DNA of 55,031 bases from Chitinophaga niabensis (GTDB lineage: Bacteria; Bacteroidota; Bacteroidia; Chitinophagales; Chitinophagaceae): assembly GCA_017849435.1 (NCBI GenBank), contig JAFIGY010000021.1:1-55031 (forward strand), written 5' to 3'. This document shows positions 8,300 through 16,389 of the stretch, in pieces. Within the stretch, counting starts at the first letter, position 1; the number at the start of each line of letters is the position of its first letter. A program made the position numbers and the translations under genes. The notes beneath the pieces are model-generated. The model had not been told where the DNA came from, did no database searches, and worked only from the letters and a program-made list of their open reading frames with translations.

Positions 8300-9126
8300 T
8301 CATAGATTCTCATCAACATTTCTGGAATTTCGATCCCGTGCGTGATGCCTGGATCACAGAAGAGATGCAGGTGATCCGCCGGGATTTTTTGCCGGTGGAT
8401 CTGGCTCCCGTACTGAAGGCCAACGGCGTAGATGGTTGCGTGGCAGTACAGGCGGATCAGAGTGAGGTGGAAACAACGTTCCTGCTGCAACTGGCCGCAA
8501 AAAATGCTTTTATCAAAGGTGTTGTAGGCTGGATCGATCTGCGGGCGGCCAATCCGGAGGACCGGCTCGCGCATTTTTCGCAGTTCCCTTTGCTGAAAGG
8601 GTTCCGGCATATTGTGCAGGGAGAGGCAGACGACAGGTTCCTGCTGCGCGAGGATTTTTGTCGCGGTATTGCCGCCCTACGCACCTATGATCTCACCTAC
8701 GATATCCTCATCTATCCGAAACAGCTGCCCGCCGCCGTGGAGTTCGTACAACGATTCCCGGAACAACGCATGGTAGTGGATCATATCGCCAAACCGTACA
8801 TCAAAACAGGGGATATTGCGGGATGGGAGCAGCATATGCGTGCCCTCAGCCACTACCCGAATGTTTGGTGCAAGCTCAGCGGCATGGTCACGGAAGCGGA
8901 TTGGAAAAACTGGAAGCAGCCTGACTTTACGCCGTACCTGGATGTAGTGCTGGAGGTCTTCGGCAGCGACCGGCTGATGTTCGGGTCCGACTGGCCGGTA
9001 TGTCTCCTCGCCGCAGATTATCCTGTCATGAAAAAGATCGTGACAGATTATATCAGTCATTTAAGCGCTACCGAGCAGGCAAAGATCATGGGCGGAAATG
9101 CCGTGAAATTTTACAAACTAACTTAA
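8296..9126 (+). CDS. Amidohydrolase-family lactonase, probable L-fuconolactonase
   Basis: The 276-aa TIM-barrel protein starts with the DSHQHFW metal motif and ends with FGSDWPVC, the strand-8 aspartate of this amidohydrolase group (COG3618). Between them are VVDHIAKP and WCKLSGM. Members hydrolyse sugar lactones such as L-fucono-1,5-lactone or L-rhamnonolactone. Its start codon overlaps the mutarotase stop by four bases (ATGA). In the pathway it opens the lactone made by L-fucose dehydrogenase to give L-fuconate. The next enzyme, L-fuconate dehydratase, is not in the window. Confidence 0.85.
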   Translation: MIIDSHQHFWNFDPVRDAWITEEMQVIRRDFLPVDLAPVLKANGVDGCVAVQADQSEVETTFLLQLAAKNAFIKGVVGWIDLRAANPEDRLAHFSQFPLLKGFRHIVQGEADDRFLLREDFCRGIAALRTYDLTYDILIYPKQLPAAVEFVQRFPEQRMVVDHIAKPYIKTGDIAGWEQHMRALSHYPNVWCKLSGMVTEADWKNWKQPDFTPYLDVVLEVFGSDRLMFGSDWPVCLLAADYPVMKKIVTDYISHLSATEQAKIMGGNAVKFYKLT

Positions 9127-9136
9127 AAACAACAAC

Positions 9137-9919
9137 ATGAATCTCGGGTTAAAAGATAAAGTAGTGATCGTAACCGGCGGTGCCAAAGGTATTGGAGAAG
9201 CTATTGCCAGGCTGATCGCGGAAGAAGGTGGTATAGCGGTGATCGCGGGAAGAAAGGAAGCGGATAATGAAAAAACGGTAACGGCTATACGACAGGCTGG
9301 CGGGAAGGCTTTCGGCATCACCGCGGAATTGGGGAAAGTAGAGGATTGCAGAAAGGTGATCGATCTTACAATGAAAGAATACGGGAAGATAGACGGTCTG
9401 ATCAATAATGCCGGCGCGAATGACGGGGTGGGACTGGCAAGCGGCAGCCCCGAGAAATTCATGGCATCCCTGCAAAACAATCTTTCGCATTATTACAACC
9501 TTGCGCACTTTGCATTGCCTTACCTGAAAGCAACAAAAGGCAGCATCGTGAACATCGGTTCAAAAGTGGCCACCACGGGGCAGGGGAACACCTCCGGCTA
9601 CGCGGCTTCCAAAGGCGCCATCAACGCGCTCACCCGGGAATGGGCGGTGGAACTGCTACCGTTCTCCATCCGCGTGAACACGGTGATCCCCGCGGAAGTA
9701 TGGACGCCGCTGTATGAAACATGGATCCATTCACTCCCTGACCCGGAGGCCAAACTGAAATCCATTGTATCCAAAATACCATTGGAAAAAAGAATGACCA
9801 CTTCCGAAGAGATTGCGGCGATGACGGTGTTCCTGCTGTCCGGCGTATCTTCCCACACTACCGGGCAGATCGTGTATGTAGATGGAGGGTATACGCATCT
9901 GGACCGTTCTATCAGTTAA
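9137..9919 (+). CDS. SDR-family dehydrogenase, probable L-fucose dehydrogenase
   Basis: The 260-aa protein is a second classical SDR with TGGAKGIG at the N-terminus, NNAGAN, a catalytic serine in IGSKVATTG and YAASKGAINALTREW. It is distinct from the SDR at 5566, as expected if one acts on the free sugar and the other on the keto-acid. Placement between the lactonase and FucP supports oxidation of L-fucose to its lactone with NAD(P)+. Which SDR does which step is inferred: this one lies next to the early-step genes, the other next to the FAH-family enzyme. Confidence 0.8.
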   Translation: MNLGLKDKVVIVTGGAKGIGEAIARLIAEEGGIAVIAGRKEADNEKTVTAIRQAGGKAFGITAELGKVEDCRKVIDLTMKEYGKIDGLINNAGANDGVGLASGSPEKFMASLQNNLSHYYNLAHFALPYLKATKGSIVNIGSKVATTGQGNTSGYAASKGAINALTREWAVELLPFSIRVNTVIPAEVWTPLYETWIHSLPDPEAKLKSIVSKIPLEKRMTTSEEIAAMTVFLLSGVSSHTTGQIVYVDGGYTHLDRSIS

Positions 9920-9961
9920 TAAATTCCACACCATAATCATTCACCTTAAACGCAATTGTAT

Positions 9962-11209
9962 ATGGCAGGCGGTGCAGCTACCACAACCAACTATACATCT
10001 TCCGGCAACAAAACCGGCCAGAAGTACCTGATCCCTTTTATCCTGGTTACCAGTCTCTTTTTTATGTGGGGATTGGCCTATGGCCTGCTGGACGTGCTGA
10101 ACAAGCATTTTCAGGAAGCATTGTCTATTGATAAGGCCCGTTCCACACTCTTACAGGCGGCCTATTTCGGGGCTTACTTCCTGATGGCCCTGCCTGCCGG
10201 TTTTCTGATGAAACGCTTTGGATACAAATCCGGGATCATCTTAGGATTGTTGTTGTACGCAGCGGGCGCCGCGCTGTTTTATCCTTCAGCGCATTATGCC
10301 AATTTTAATTATTTCCTGCTGGCGCTGTTCATTCTGGCGTCGGGACTTACCTGCCTGGAAACGGCCGCCAATCCATATGTGACGGTGCTGGGCGATAAGG
10401 CTACTTCCGAGCAGCGGTTGAATTTGTCTCAATGTTTTAACGGGCTTGGCTCTTTCCTTGGGCCGATCATCGGAGGAACCTTGTTCTTCGGTGGAGAGAA
10501 AAATACCGGTGCAGGCGCTGACCTGTCTTCTGTACAGATGGTATACATTGTGATGGCTGCCGCAGTTTTGCTGATCGCTTTCCTGTTCTACCGCACCAGT
10601 CTGCCGGAGATCGTCACTACAGAAGAAGGTACTGCCTCCGGGACGGGAGATAGCAAACCGCTTTTCGCGCACAAGCACTTTGTTTGGGGCGTGATTGCGC
10701 AATTCTTCTATGTAGCTGCACAAGTGGGTGTTGGTGCATTGTTCATCAACTATGTAACGGAATACTGGCAGGGCGCTACGAGCCAGAAAGCATCTTTCCT
10801 TTTGTCTTTATCGCTGGCATTATTTACTGCCGGCCGTTTCGTAGGAACGGCAGTGATGCGGAAGGTAGCGCCGAATGTATTGCTCACGGTATATGCCCTG
10901 ATCAATATTGTGCTGTGCGCAGTAGTGATCAAAGGTGCGGGAGCGATATCCGTGTACGCATTAATCGGTATTTTCTTTTTTATGTCGATCATGTTCCCGA
11001 CAATTTTTGCGTTAGGCGTGAAAGACCTTGGCAAGCATACTAAAGAAGGCTCTTCTTTCATCATCATGTCCATTGTAGGCGGCGCACTGGTGCCTTATGC
11101 GATGGGCGCGGTAGCGGAAGCAAAATCCACCGCGGTTTCTTTTATCATTCCCCTGATCTGTTTTGTAGTGGTACTTTTCTACGGATGGAGAGGATACCGC
11201 ACCAAATAA
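9962..11209 (+). CDS. fucP: L-fucose:H+ symporter permease
   Basis: The 415-aa protein is a 12-helix major-facilitator transporter of the FucP type. SLFFMWGLAYGLLDVLNKHFQ carries the aspartate of helix 1, and SGLTCLETAANPYVTVLG carries the glutamate of helix 4. Both match the proton- and sugar-coupling acids of the E. coli protein. RLNLSQCFNGLGSFLGPIIGG is the family's helix-5 signature. The ATG at 9962 is chosen over a TTG six bases earlier. It closes the fucose operon and is followed by a strong terminator. L-fucose is the most likely substrate; related sugars cannot be excluded. Confidence 0.88.
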   Translation: MAGGAATTTNYTSSGNKTGQKYLIPFILVTSLFFMWGLAYGLLDVLNKHFQEALSIDKARSTLLQAAYFGAYFLMALPAGFLMKRFGYKSGIILGLLLYAAGAALFYPSAHYANFNYFLLALFILASGLTCLETAANPYVTVLGDKATSEQRLNLSQCFNGLGSFLGPIIGGTLFFGGEKNTGAGADLSSVQMVYIVMAAAVLLIAFLFYRTSLPEIVTTEEGTASGTGDSKPLFAHKHFVWGVIAQFFYVAAQVGVGALFINYVTEYWQGATSQKASFLLSLSLALFTAGRFVGTAVMRKVAPNVLLTVYALINIVLCAVVIKGAGAISVYALIGIFFFMSIMFPTIFALGVKDLGKHTKEGSSFIIMSIVGGALVPYAMGAVAEAKSTAVSFIIPLICFVVVLFYGWRGYRTK

Positions 11210-11225
11210 CGCTTTTTTAACCGGG

Positions 11226-11260
11226 AAACGCCGTAAAGCCACCGGTTTTACGGCGTTTTT
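11226..11260 (+). terminator. Rho-independent terminator after the fucose operon
   Basis: A perfect 12-bp stem (11226-11237 with 11247-11258) has a 9-base loop and a T-run to 11260. It lies 16 bases after the fucP stop and separates the operon from the MbnP gene. Confidence 0.9.
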
Positions 11261-11292
11261 GTTGTAACTTTCAGGACAAGAAACCTCCTGAT

Positions 11293-12033
11293 ATGAAACC
11301 GCAATACCTCCTTGTCGCATGCTTTTTGCTCTGCATTGCCTGTAAAAAGGAGACCCAGGAGCAAGGTACACTCCAGCTTACCTTCAACAATACCGTGAAC
11401 GGTGTTCCCCTGAGCCTGAATACCACCCATTACACCAATGCTGCCGGCGAAAATTTCACAATTACCACTTTCAAATATTACATCAGCAATGTGTCCATGA
11501 TCCGTATGGATAACAGTGAAATGGCAGTACCAGCTGCCTATTACCTGGTGGATGAGGCGAACGCAGCATCCAAAACCATCCAGCTGCCTGCGCCTGCAGG
11601 CGAATACAGAGGCATCATTTTCTACCTCGGTGTAGACAGTGTTCACAACGTCAGCGGTGCGCAAACAGGCGCGCTGGACCCCGTGAACGGGATGTTCTGG
11701 AGCTGGAACAGCGGATATATCATGGCCAAACTGGAAGGAATATCGCCGGTGTCTACAGCACCGAACAACCAGCTGACATTCCATATCGGGGGCTTTAAAG
11801 TCCCCTGGAGCGCGGTGCAGCAGGTAAAGCTCATGAGCCCGATCAGCGTGACGGTAGGGCAGGGCCATAAACCGCAGATTACTGTTGCAGCGGATGCATA
11901 CACCTGGTTTAGTCAGCCGAACCTCATCCGCTTTCAGACGATCTCCACCATTCATGTGCCGGGTGAAGATGCCTGGAAGATCTCGATGAATTATCGCAAC
12001 ATGTTCCGCATCACCAATGTAACCGATCTGTGA
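11293..12033 (+). CDS. MbnP-like lipoprotein (copper-site protein family)
   Basis: The 246-aa protein has a lipobox at LCIAC (Cys17) and the MbnP fold signature: GTLQLTFNNTVNGVPLSLN, a strand TFKYYISNVSM, VDEANA, then FYLGVDS and GMFWSWNSGYIMAKLEG. In methanotrophs MbnP partners with the di-heme enzyme MbnH, which oxidises a tryptophan of MbnP to kynurenine so that it binds copper. The partner here overlaps the end of this gene. Several tryptophans are present; I cannot tell which would be modified. A weak -7-like box (TAACTTTC, 11265-11272) precedes it. No methanobactin genes are in view. Confidence 0.82.
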   Translation: MKPQYLLVACFLLCIACKKETQEQGTLQLTFNNTVNGVPLSLNTTHYTNAAGENFTITTFKYYISNVSMIRMDNSEMAVPAAYYLVDEANAASKTIQLPAPAGEYRGIIFYLGVDSVHNVSGAQTGALDPVNGMFWSWNSGYIMAKLEGISPVSTAPNNQLTFHIGGFKVPWSAVQQVKLMSPISVTVGQGHKPQITVAADAYTWFSQPNLIRFQTISTIHVPGEDAWKISMNYRNMFRITNVTDL

Positions 12034-13079
12034 TCAAGTATTGCATATATGTTGCCTGTATCTTCCTGCTCGTATGGAGTTGCAGGAAAGGGACGCAGGA
12101 TGTGCCCGCGGGGCCGCAGCCTTATAAAATGGAGCAGCCGCCCGATTATTTCCCGCAGCCGGTGTACGACATGAGCCAGAACCCGCTGACGGTGCAGGGG
12201 GTGGCATTGGGAAGAAGGTTGTTCTATGATCCGCGCCTGTCCCGGGATAGTACCATCTCCTGCGGTTTCTGTCATCAGCAGTTCGCTGCATTTGCGCATT
12301 TTGATCATCCCCTGAGTCATGGTATCCAGAACAGGAATGGTATACGCTCTGTGCCAGTACTGTTCAACCTGATCTGGGAGAAAGATCTTATGTGGGACGG
12401 CGGTGTGAATAACCTGGAGATCCAGCCGCTTACACCTATCACTGATCCGAATGAAATGGGCGAGGATCTGGCCCGCCTGCTGGCGCGGTTGAACGCGGAT
12501 GCGAAGTACCGTGGTATGTTCCGGGATGCCTTCGGGGAAGGGGAGATCAACAGCCAGAAATTGTTCCGGGCGCTTACACAATTTATGGCTACCATGAACT
12601 CCTTTCATACAAAATATGACAGTGTGAAGCAGAAAATACCCGGTGTGCAGTTCACAGCAGAGGAAGCCAACGGCTACCAGATCTTTCAGCAGAAATGCGC
12701 CTCCTGTCACAAGGAACCCATGTTCACCGACGGGAGCTTCCGCAATAACGGACTGGCCTACAATCCTTCCCTGCATGATGCCGGCCGCATGCGTATCACC
12801 AACAATACCAGCGACTACCTGAAGTTCAAGGTCCCCTCACTCCGCAATATCCTCAAATCCCCTCCGTATATGCACGACGGACGATTCTATGACATTTTTA
12901 ACGTCTTTGAACATTATTCCACCGGTATTGAACAAACACCCACCCTTGATCCGTTATTAAAGAACGGTATTCCGCTAACCGATTTCGAAAAACGTGAATT
13001 GTATTTTTTCCTGAATACGTTAACGGATCCGGGCTTCATCAACAGTAAAAACCTGAGCGAGATACTGATAACTAACTAG
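12030..13079 (+). CDS. Di-heme cytochrome c peroxidase-family protein, MbnH-like
   Basis: The 349-aa protein has two heme c sites, CGFCH and CASCH, in the arrangement of bacterial di-heme peroxidases. MbnH-type features include GVALGRRLFYDPRLSRD, HPLSHGIQNRNGIRSVPVLFNL, LMWDGG, and the C-terminal KVPSLRNILKSPPYMHDGRF. The N-terminus has a lipobox-like WSC (Cys18). The GTG start at 12030 overlaps the MbnP stop in GTGA, so the two are coupled. It should be exported and have heme attached in the periplasm, where it would oxidise its MbnP partner or act on peroxide. Confidence 0.85.
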   Translation: MIKYCIYVACIFLLVWSCRKGTQDVPAGPQPYKMEQPPDYFPQPVYDMSQNPLTVQGVALGRRLFYDPRLSRDSTISCGFCHQQFAAFAHFDHPLSHGIQNRNGIRSVPVLFNLIWEKDLMWDGGVNNLEIQPLTPITDPNEMGEDLARLLARLNADAKYRGMFRDAFGEGEINSQKLFRALTQFMATMNSFHTKYDSVKQKIPGVQFTAEEANGYQIFQQKCASCHKEPMFTDGSFRNNGLAYNPSLHDAGRMRITNNTSDYLKFKVPSLRNILKSPPYMHDGRFYDIFNVFEHYSTGIEQTPTLDPLLKNGIPLTDFEKRELYFFLNTLTDPGFINSKNLSEILITN

Positions 13080-13177
13080 CTGAAAACTAACAGTATAAGA
13101 AAACCATATCGCCCTTTAACATTTTCTCTACCTTACTTTAATGCTTTCTGGCAGGAAATTTGTCAATTCCCCGTGTC

Positions 13178-13615
13178 ATGCAAAATAATGTATTGAAAAA
13201 AATGGTTAAGTGTGGGGTGGCCATATTGCTTGTATCATTGATAGGATGGGTTCCGGCGTACGCGCAGCAAAAGATTGCGGCGGTGACTGTCGGTACCGCG
13301 AGTTACTATGCCCAGAAGTTCCATGGCAGGATGACAGCCAGCGGAGAAGTGTTCGATAATAACGGGATGACGGCTGCGCATAATACGCTGCCCATGGGCA
13401 CGCTCATCAAGGTGACCAATATCCGGAATCACCGCTGGGTGATTGTGAAGGTGACAGACCGTTTGCATGCGGCGAATCGCAGGATCGTGGACCTTACCCA
13501 GGCGGCAGCGAAGAAACTGGGTTTTATTCACTGGGGGCTGACGAAGGTAAAAGTGGAAGTGGTGTCCCAGGAGTTTGTGAACAGCCTGCCCCGCTGGGAC
13601 ATAGCACTGAATTAA
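13178..13615 (+). CDS. RlpA-like double-psi beta-barrel protein
   Basis: The 145-aa protein has a signal peptide ending in AYAQ and a complete RlpA-type DPBB domain: GTASYYAQKFHGRMTASGEVFDNNGMTAAHNTLPMGT, then VTNIRNHRWVIVKVTDR and IVDLTQAAAKKLGF. The histidine of AAH and the aspartate of VKVTDR correspond to the residues that some RlpA lytic transglycosylases need. It lacks a SPOR domain, so septal targeting is not evident. ATG 13178 is preferred over an upstream TTG at 13160. Its stop shares the bases TTAA with the convergent tag gene. Confidence 0.82.
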   Translation: MQNNVLKKMVKCGVAILLVSLIGWVPAYAQQKIAAVTVGTASYYAQKFHGRMTASGEVFDNNGMTAAHNTLPMGTLIKVTNIRNHRWVIVKVTDRLHAANRRIVDLTQAAAKKLGFIHWGLTKVKVEVVSQEFVNSLPRWDIALN

Positions 13616-14175
13616 CGGCCTCCGTACATCCAGCAGGTAATTACGTGGTCGTTCACCATTCCGGTGGCCTGCATGTATGCATAACAGATGGTTGACCCTA
13701 CGAATTTGAATCCCCTTTTCAGCAGATCCTTACTCATCGCATCAGATTCCTTTGTTTTCGCAGGCACGTTCTTCATTTCCTTGTAATGATTGATGATGGG
13801 TTTGTGGCCCACGAACTGCCAGATGTATTTGTCGAATGAACCGAATTCCTTTTGTACGGTGAGGAATGCTTTTGCATTGCCGATGGTGGCGCGGATCTTC
13901 AGCTGATTGCGGATAATACCGGGATCCTGCAAAAGCTTTTCCACTTTCTTTTCCGTGTACTGCGCGATCTTCTCCGCGTCCCAGTTGTCGAATGCTTTAC
14001 GGTAATTCTCACGCTTGGTGAGTACGGTGTACCAGCTGAGCCCGGCCTGAGCGCCCTCGAGGTTCAGCATTTCGAAGAGGTGGCGGTCATCGTGATTGGG
14101 AATGCCCCATTCTTTATCGTGATAATCTTTATAGAGCTGGTCTTTCAGGCTCCAGCCGCAGCGATTCTTTTCCAT
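13612..14175 (-). CDS. tag: DNA-3-methyladenine glycosylase I
   Basis: The 187-aa protein matches Tag closely: MEKNRCGW at the start, YHDKEWG, LFEMLNLEGAQAGLSWYTVLTKRENYR, and NDHVITCW at the end. The zinc ligands (a Cys near the N-terminus, a His in YHD, and His and Cys in the last motif) are all present. It removes 3-methyladenine from alkylated DNA. The start at 14175 aligns with the E. coli N-terminus and overlaps the DUF4954 stop in TAATG; an alternative ATG at 14187 is less likely. Translation is probably coupled to the gene upstream. Confidence 0.92.
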   Translation of the reverse strand: MEKNRCGWSLKDQLYKDYHDKEWGIPNHDDRHLFEMLNLEGAQAGLSWYTVLTKRENYRKAFDNWDAEKIAQYTEKKVEKLLQDPGIIRNQLKIRATIGNAKAFLTVQKEFGSFDKYIWQFVGHKPIINHYKEMKNVPAKTKESDAMSKDLLKRGFKFVGSTICYAYMQATGMVNDHVITCWMYGGR

Positions 14176-16382
14176 TATAATTCCCATTTTTTGATGATCT
14201 CTTTCACTTGTTTCTTGTAAGTCTTAAGATCTGCAATGGTCTGCCGGATGAAACTGTTATCCTCCAGTTTGCCCACTACCGCTTCCATCTCCGCTTCATT
14301 CTCGTAAGTCATCTGGCGGAAGGGGTTGAGATAATCTTTTTCGCGGGAGCGGTAGATCCCTTCCGTAATCATACCGAAAGTATATACGGATTGTTCCAGG
14401 AATTTCTTGAGCATGGAAGGCGTAAGTTCTTTGGATGTGAGCTGATGCAGATGCAGTAAGCAGGCGAGAGCATGTTGCAGTTTATCCCGTTCATACTGTG
14501 CGCCGGTTTCCCGGTATACATCGTGCAGCTGCGTCCAGCTGTTGATCTTTCCTTTCCGGATGCGCTGCTTGATGTCTTCGAGTACATCGGCGCGGATCAG
14601 CTGCCCGCCTACGTTATACCATGCGGTGCGTTTACTGCTCCTGCAAATGGTTTGCAGCGCTTCGAAAGTGGGGATGCTGCCGGTTTGCTGCAGGAGGTTG
14701 CGCATGGCATATAGCGTGATCAGCTCACGGAAGATAGGGTAGGCTTTGTGTACTTTGAGCAGCTGCACTTTGCGGGACCCGTTCTCGATCCCTTCGGCAA
14801 AGAGCTGCATGCGCGCCACCTTTGCGTTTTCTTCCAGCAGCAGGGTTTTGCCGGCTTGCTGGAGGTTCTTGCGGCTTACTCTGTCCAGGTTCTTTTCTTT
14901 TTGGGTGTAGTGGGCTTTGCCGACGGTGAGTTCCATGAGGTCGAGGGATTCGAGCAGTTCTTCCGCCGAATCGGGAGCGAGGTAATCATATTCGATCAAC
15001 TGCGTTTTATCCGTGCGTTTGTCGCGGTCCACATACTTCCAGGCGTTCCTGGCCAGTGCATACATGTTGTAGATGAACCAGTAGCCGGGCATTACCTTGA
15101 GGCTGTTATCATGTTCATCGTTGAGAACAAGACTGAAAGGATAAGGGATATTCAGTTCATGCGGATAGTTACCTTTTGAAATAAGGGTGAAACTGGCGAA
15201 CCGGGAGTTATGTTTCAGGCTCACGCACAGTCCCGGCCAGAAACCCCTGCCCGCAACGATCTCCCCGTCTGCGCCGCGGGAATTATGATTGGAACCGATC
15301 GTGGCGCCGGCAGCCATATTGCTTTGCCCCATAATGAGCGCCGCGCAAAGGAATGAGTTGTTATGATGCTGTTCGTGTGCCGGGAAGATGAGGGAATTCA
15401 ATACTTCGCAGCAGGAAATAGTGGCGTTGTTACCGAGGTACGAGTTGATCAGGCGTGCGCCGTATTTCAACTGGGAATGGGAGGCCATCACGAAGCGCAC
15501 GGCTTTCACCCCGTAGAATACCCGGCATCCGTAACCAATGATCCCGTTCACCAGCTCGCAGCCTTCCCCGATCTGCGAAGGGGCGTTGGCGTCACTGTTG
15601 ATGGTGAGGTTCTTCAGCTTGTTGGCGCCTTTCAGATAGGCATCTGTGCCGATGATCACATCCTTGATGATCTTGCAGTTCTTGATCACGGTACGGTCGC
15701 CGATCATCCCGTAGTATCCTCTTTTTTTATCGAATTGCTTTTCTGTAAAGGCCTTGAACTGCTCCTGTAAAGCGGCGTCGTGCCGGTTGCGCGTCCAGAG
15801 CCAGGCATCCCCGGGCAGCATGCCGTCGAAAGGCATCACGCTGCGGCCGCCGTTCTCGTTACAAAGCTCCAGCCATATGCGCACACTTTCCGGTTCGCCT
15901 TCTTTTATAATGCCGTTCCCGAATTTGGAGTGGTCTGTTACGCCCATTTCGTTCACATTGGCAATGATCACTTCATTACCAACGATGTAGTGGGAAAGAT
16001 AATTGACGTTATGGACCACTACATTATCCCCGAAGTCGCACGAAGCGATGGTGCTGTTATAGAGGCCGACGGGCAGGCGGAGATTGTGGAATTCGAGGTA
16101 GTAAGGTTCGAGCTTACCGATGCGCACAAGGCCGAAGAAATGGCAATGCTGCACGAGGTTGGGATCAAATTCATTATCTACAAGGATGTTATTCCAGTCA
16201 TCTGACGTATTGTCGTTCCGCACCAGCGTTTCGATCTCGCCGGCTTTCAGTTTGCGGTGGATAGTCTCGCGGCCTCTTTGTTGGTCGCGGAGGTAGTATT
16301 CGTCCCTGCCTTCCGGGAGATAGGCCGGTTCAATGAACTGGTAGCCCAGCAGGCTGAGGGGTTTCTTTTCAATATGGTTCAT
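14175..16382 (-). CDS. DUF4954 family protein (left-handed beta-helix)
   Basis: The 735-aa protein fits the DUF4954 family of Bacteroidota and spirochaetes. The middle (about residues 100-420) has hexapeptide-like strands typical of a left-handed parallel beta-helix (VVVHNVNYLSHYIVGNEVIIANVNE, KNCKIIKDVIIGTDAYLKG, LVNGIIGYGCRVFYGVKAV). The C-terminal third is helical and charged. Such helices are common in nucleotidyl- and acyltransferases of the GlmU type. It sits 7 bases after glmS, which suggests a role linked to hexosamine or UDP-GlcNAc metabolism. No activity is established as far as I know. Confidence 0.85.
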   Translation of the reverse strand: MNHIEKKPLSLLGYQFIEPAYLPEGRDEYYLRDQQRGRETIHRKLKAGEIETLVRNDNTSDDWNNILVDNEFDPNLVQHCHFFGLVRIGKLEPYYLEFHNLRLPVGLYNSTIASCDFGDNVVVHNVNYLSHYIVGNEVIIANVNEMGVTDHSKFGNGIIKEGEPESVRIWLELCNENGGRSVMPFDGMLPGDAWLWTRNRHDAALQEQFKAFTEKQFDKKRGYYGMIGDRTVIKNCKIIKDVIIGTDAYLKGANKLKNLTINSDANAPSQIGEGCELVNGIIGYGCRVFYGVKAVRFVMASHSQLKYGARLINSYLGNNATISCCEVLNSLIFPAHEQHHNNSFLCAALIMGQSNMAAGATIGSNHNSRGADGEIVAGRGFWPGLCVSLKHNSRFASFTLISKGNYPHELNIPYPFSLVLNDEHDNSLKVMPGYWFIYNMYALARNAWKYVDRDKRTDKTQLIEYDYLAPDSAEELLESLDLMELTVGKAHYTQKEKNLDRVSRKNLQQAGKTLLLEENAKVARMQLFAEGIENGSRKVQLLKVHKAYPIFRELITLYAMRNLLQQTGSIPTFEALQTICRSSKRTAWYNVGGQLIRADVLEDIKQRIRKGKINSWTQLHDVYRETGAQYERDKLQHALACLLHLHQLTSKELTPSMLKKFLEQSVYTFGMITEGIYRSREKDYLNPFRQMTYENEAEMEAVVGKLEDNSFIRQTIADLKTYKKQVKEIIKKWEL

Positions 16383-16389
16383 AAGAATA

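Noticed and set aside
16095-16125. GGTTCGAGCTTACC resembling a tRNA T-arm
   Set aside because: It lies inside the DUF4954 reading frame and no cloverleaf can be drawn around it.
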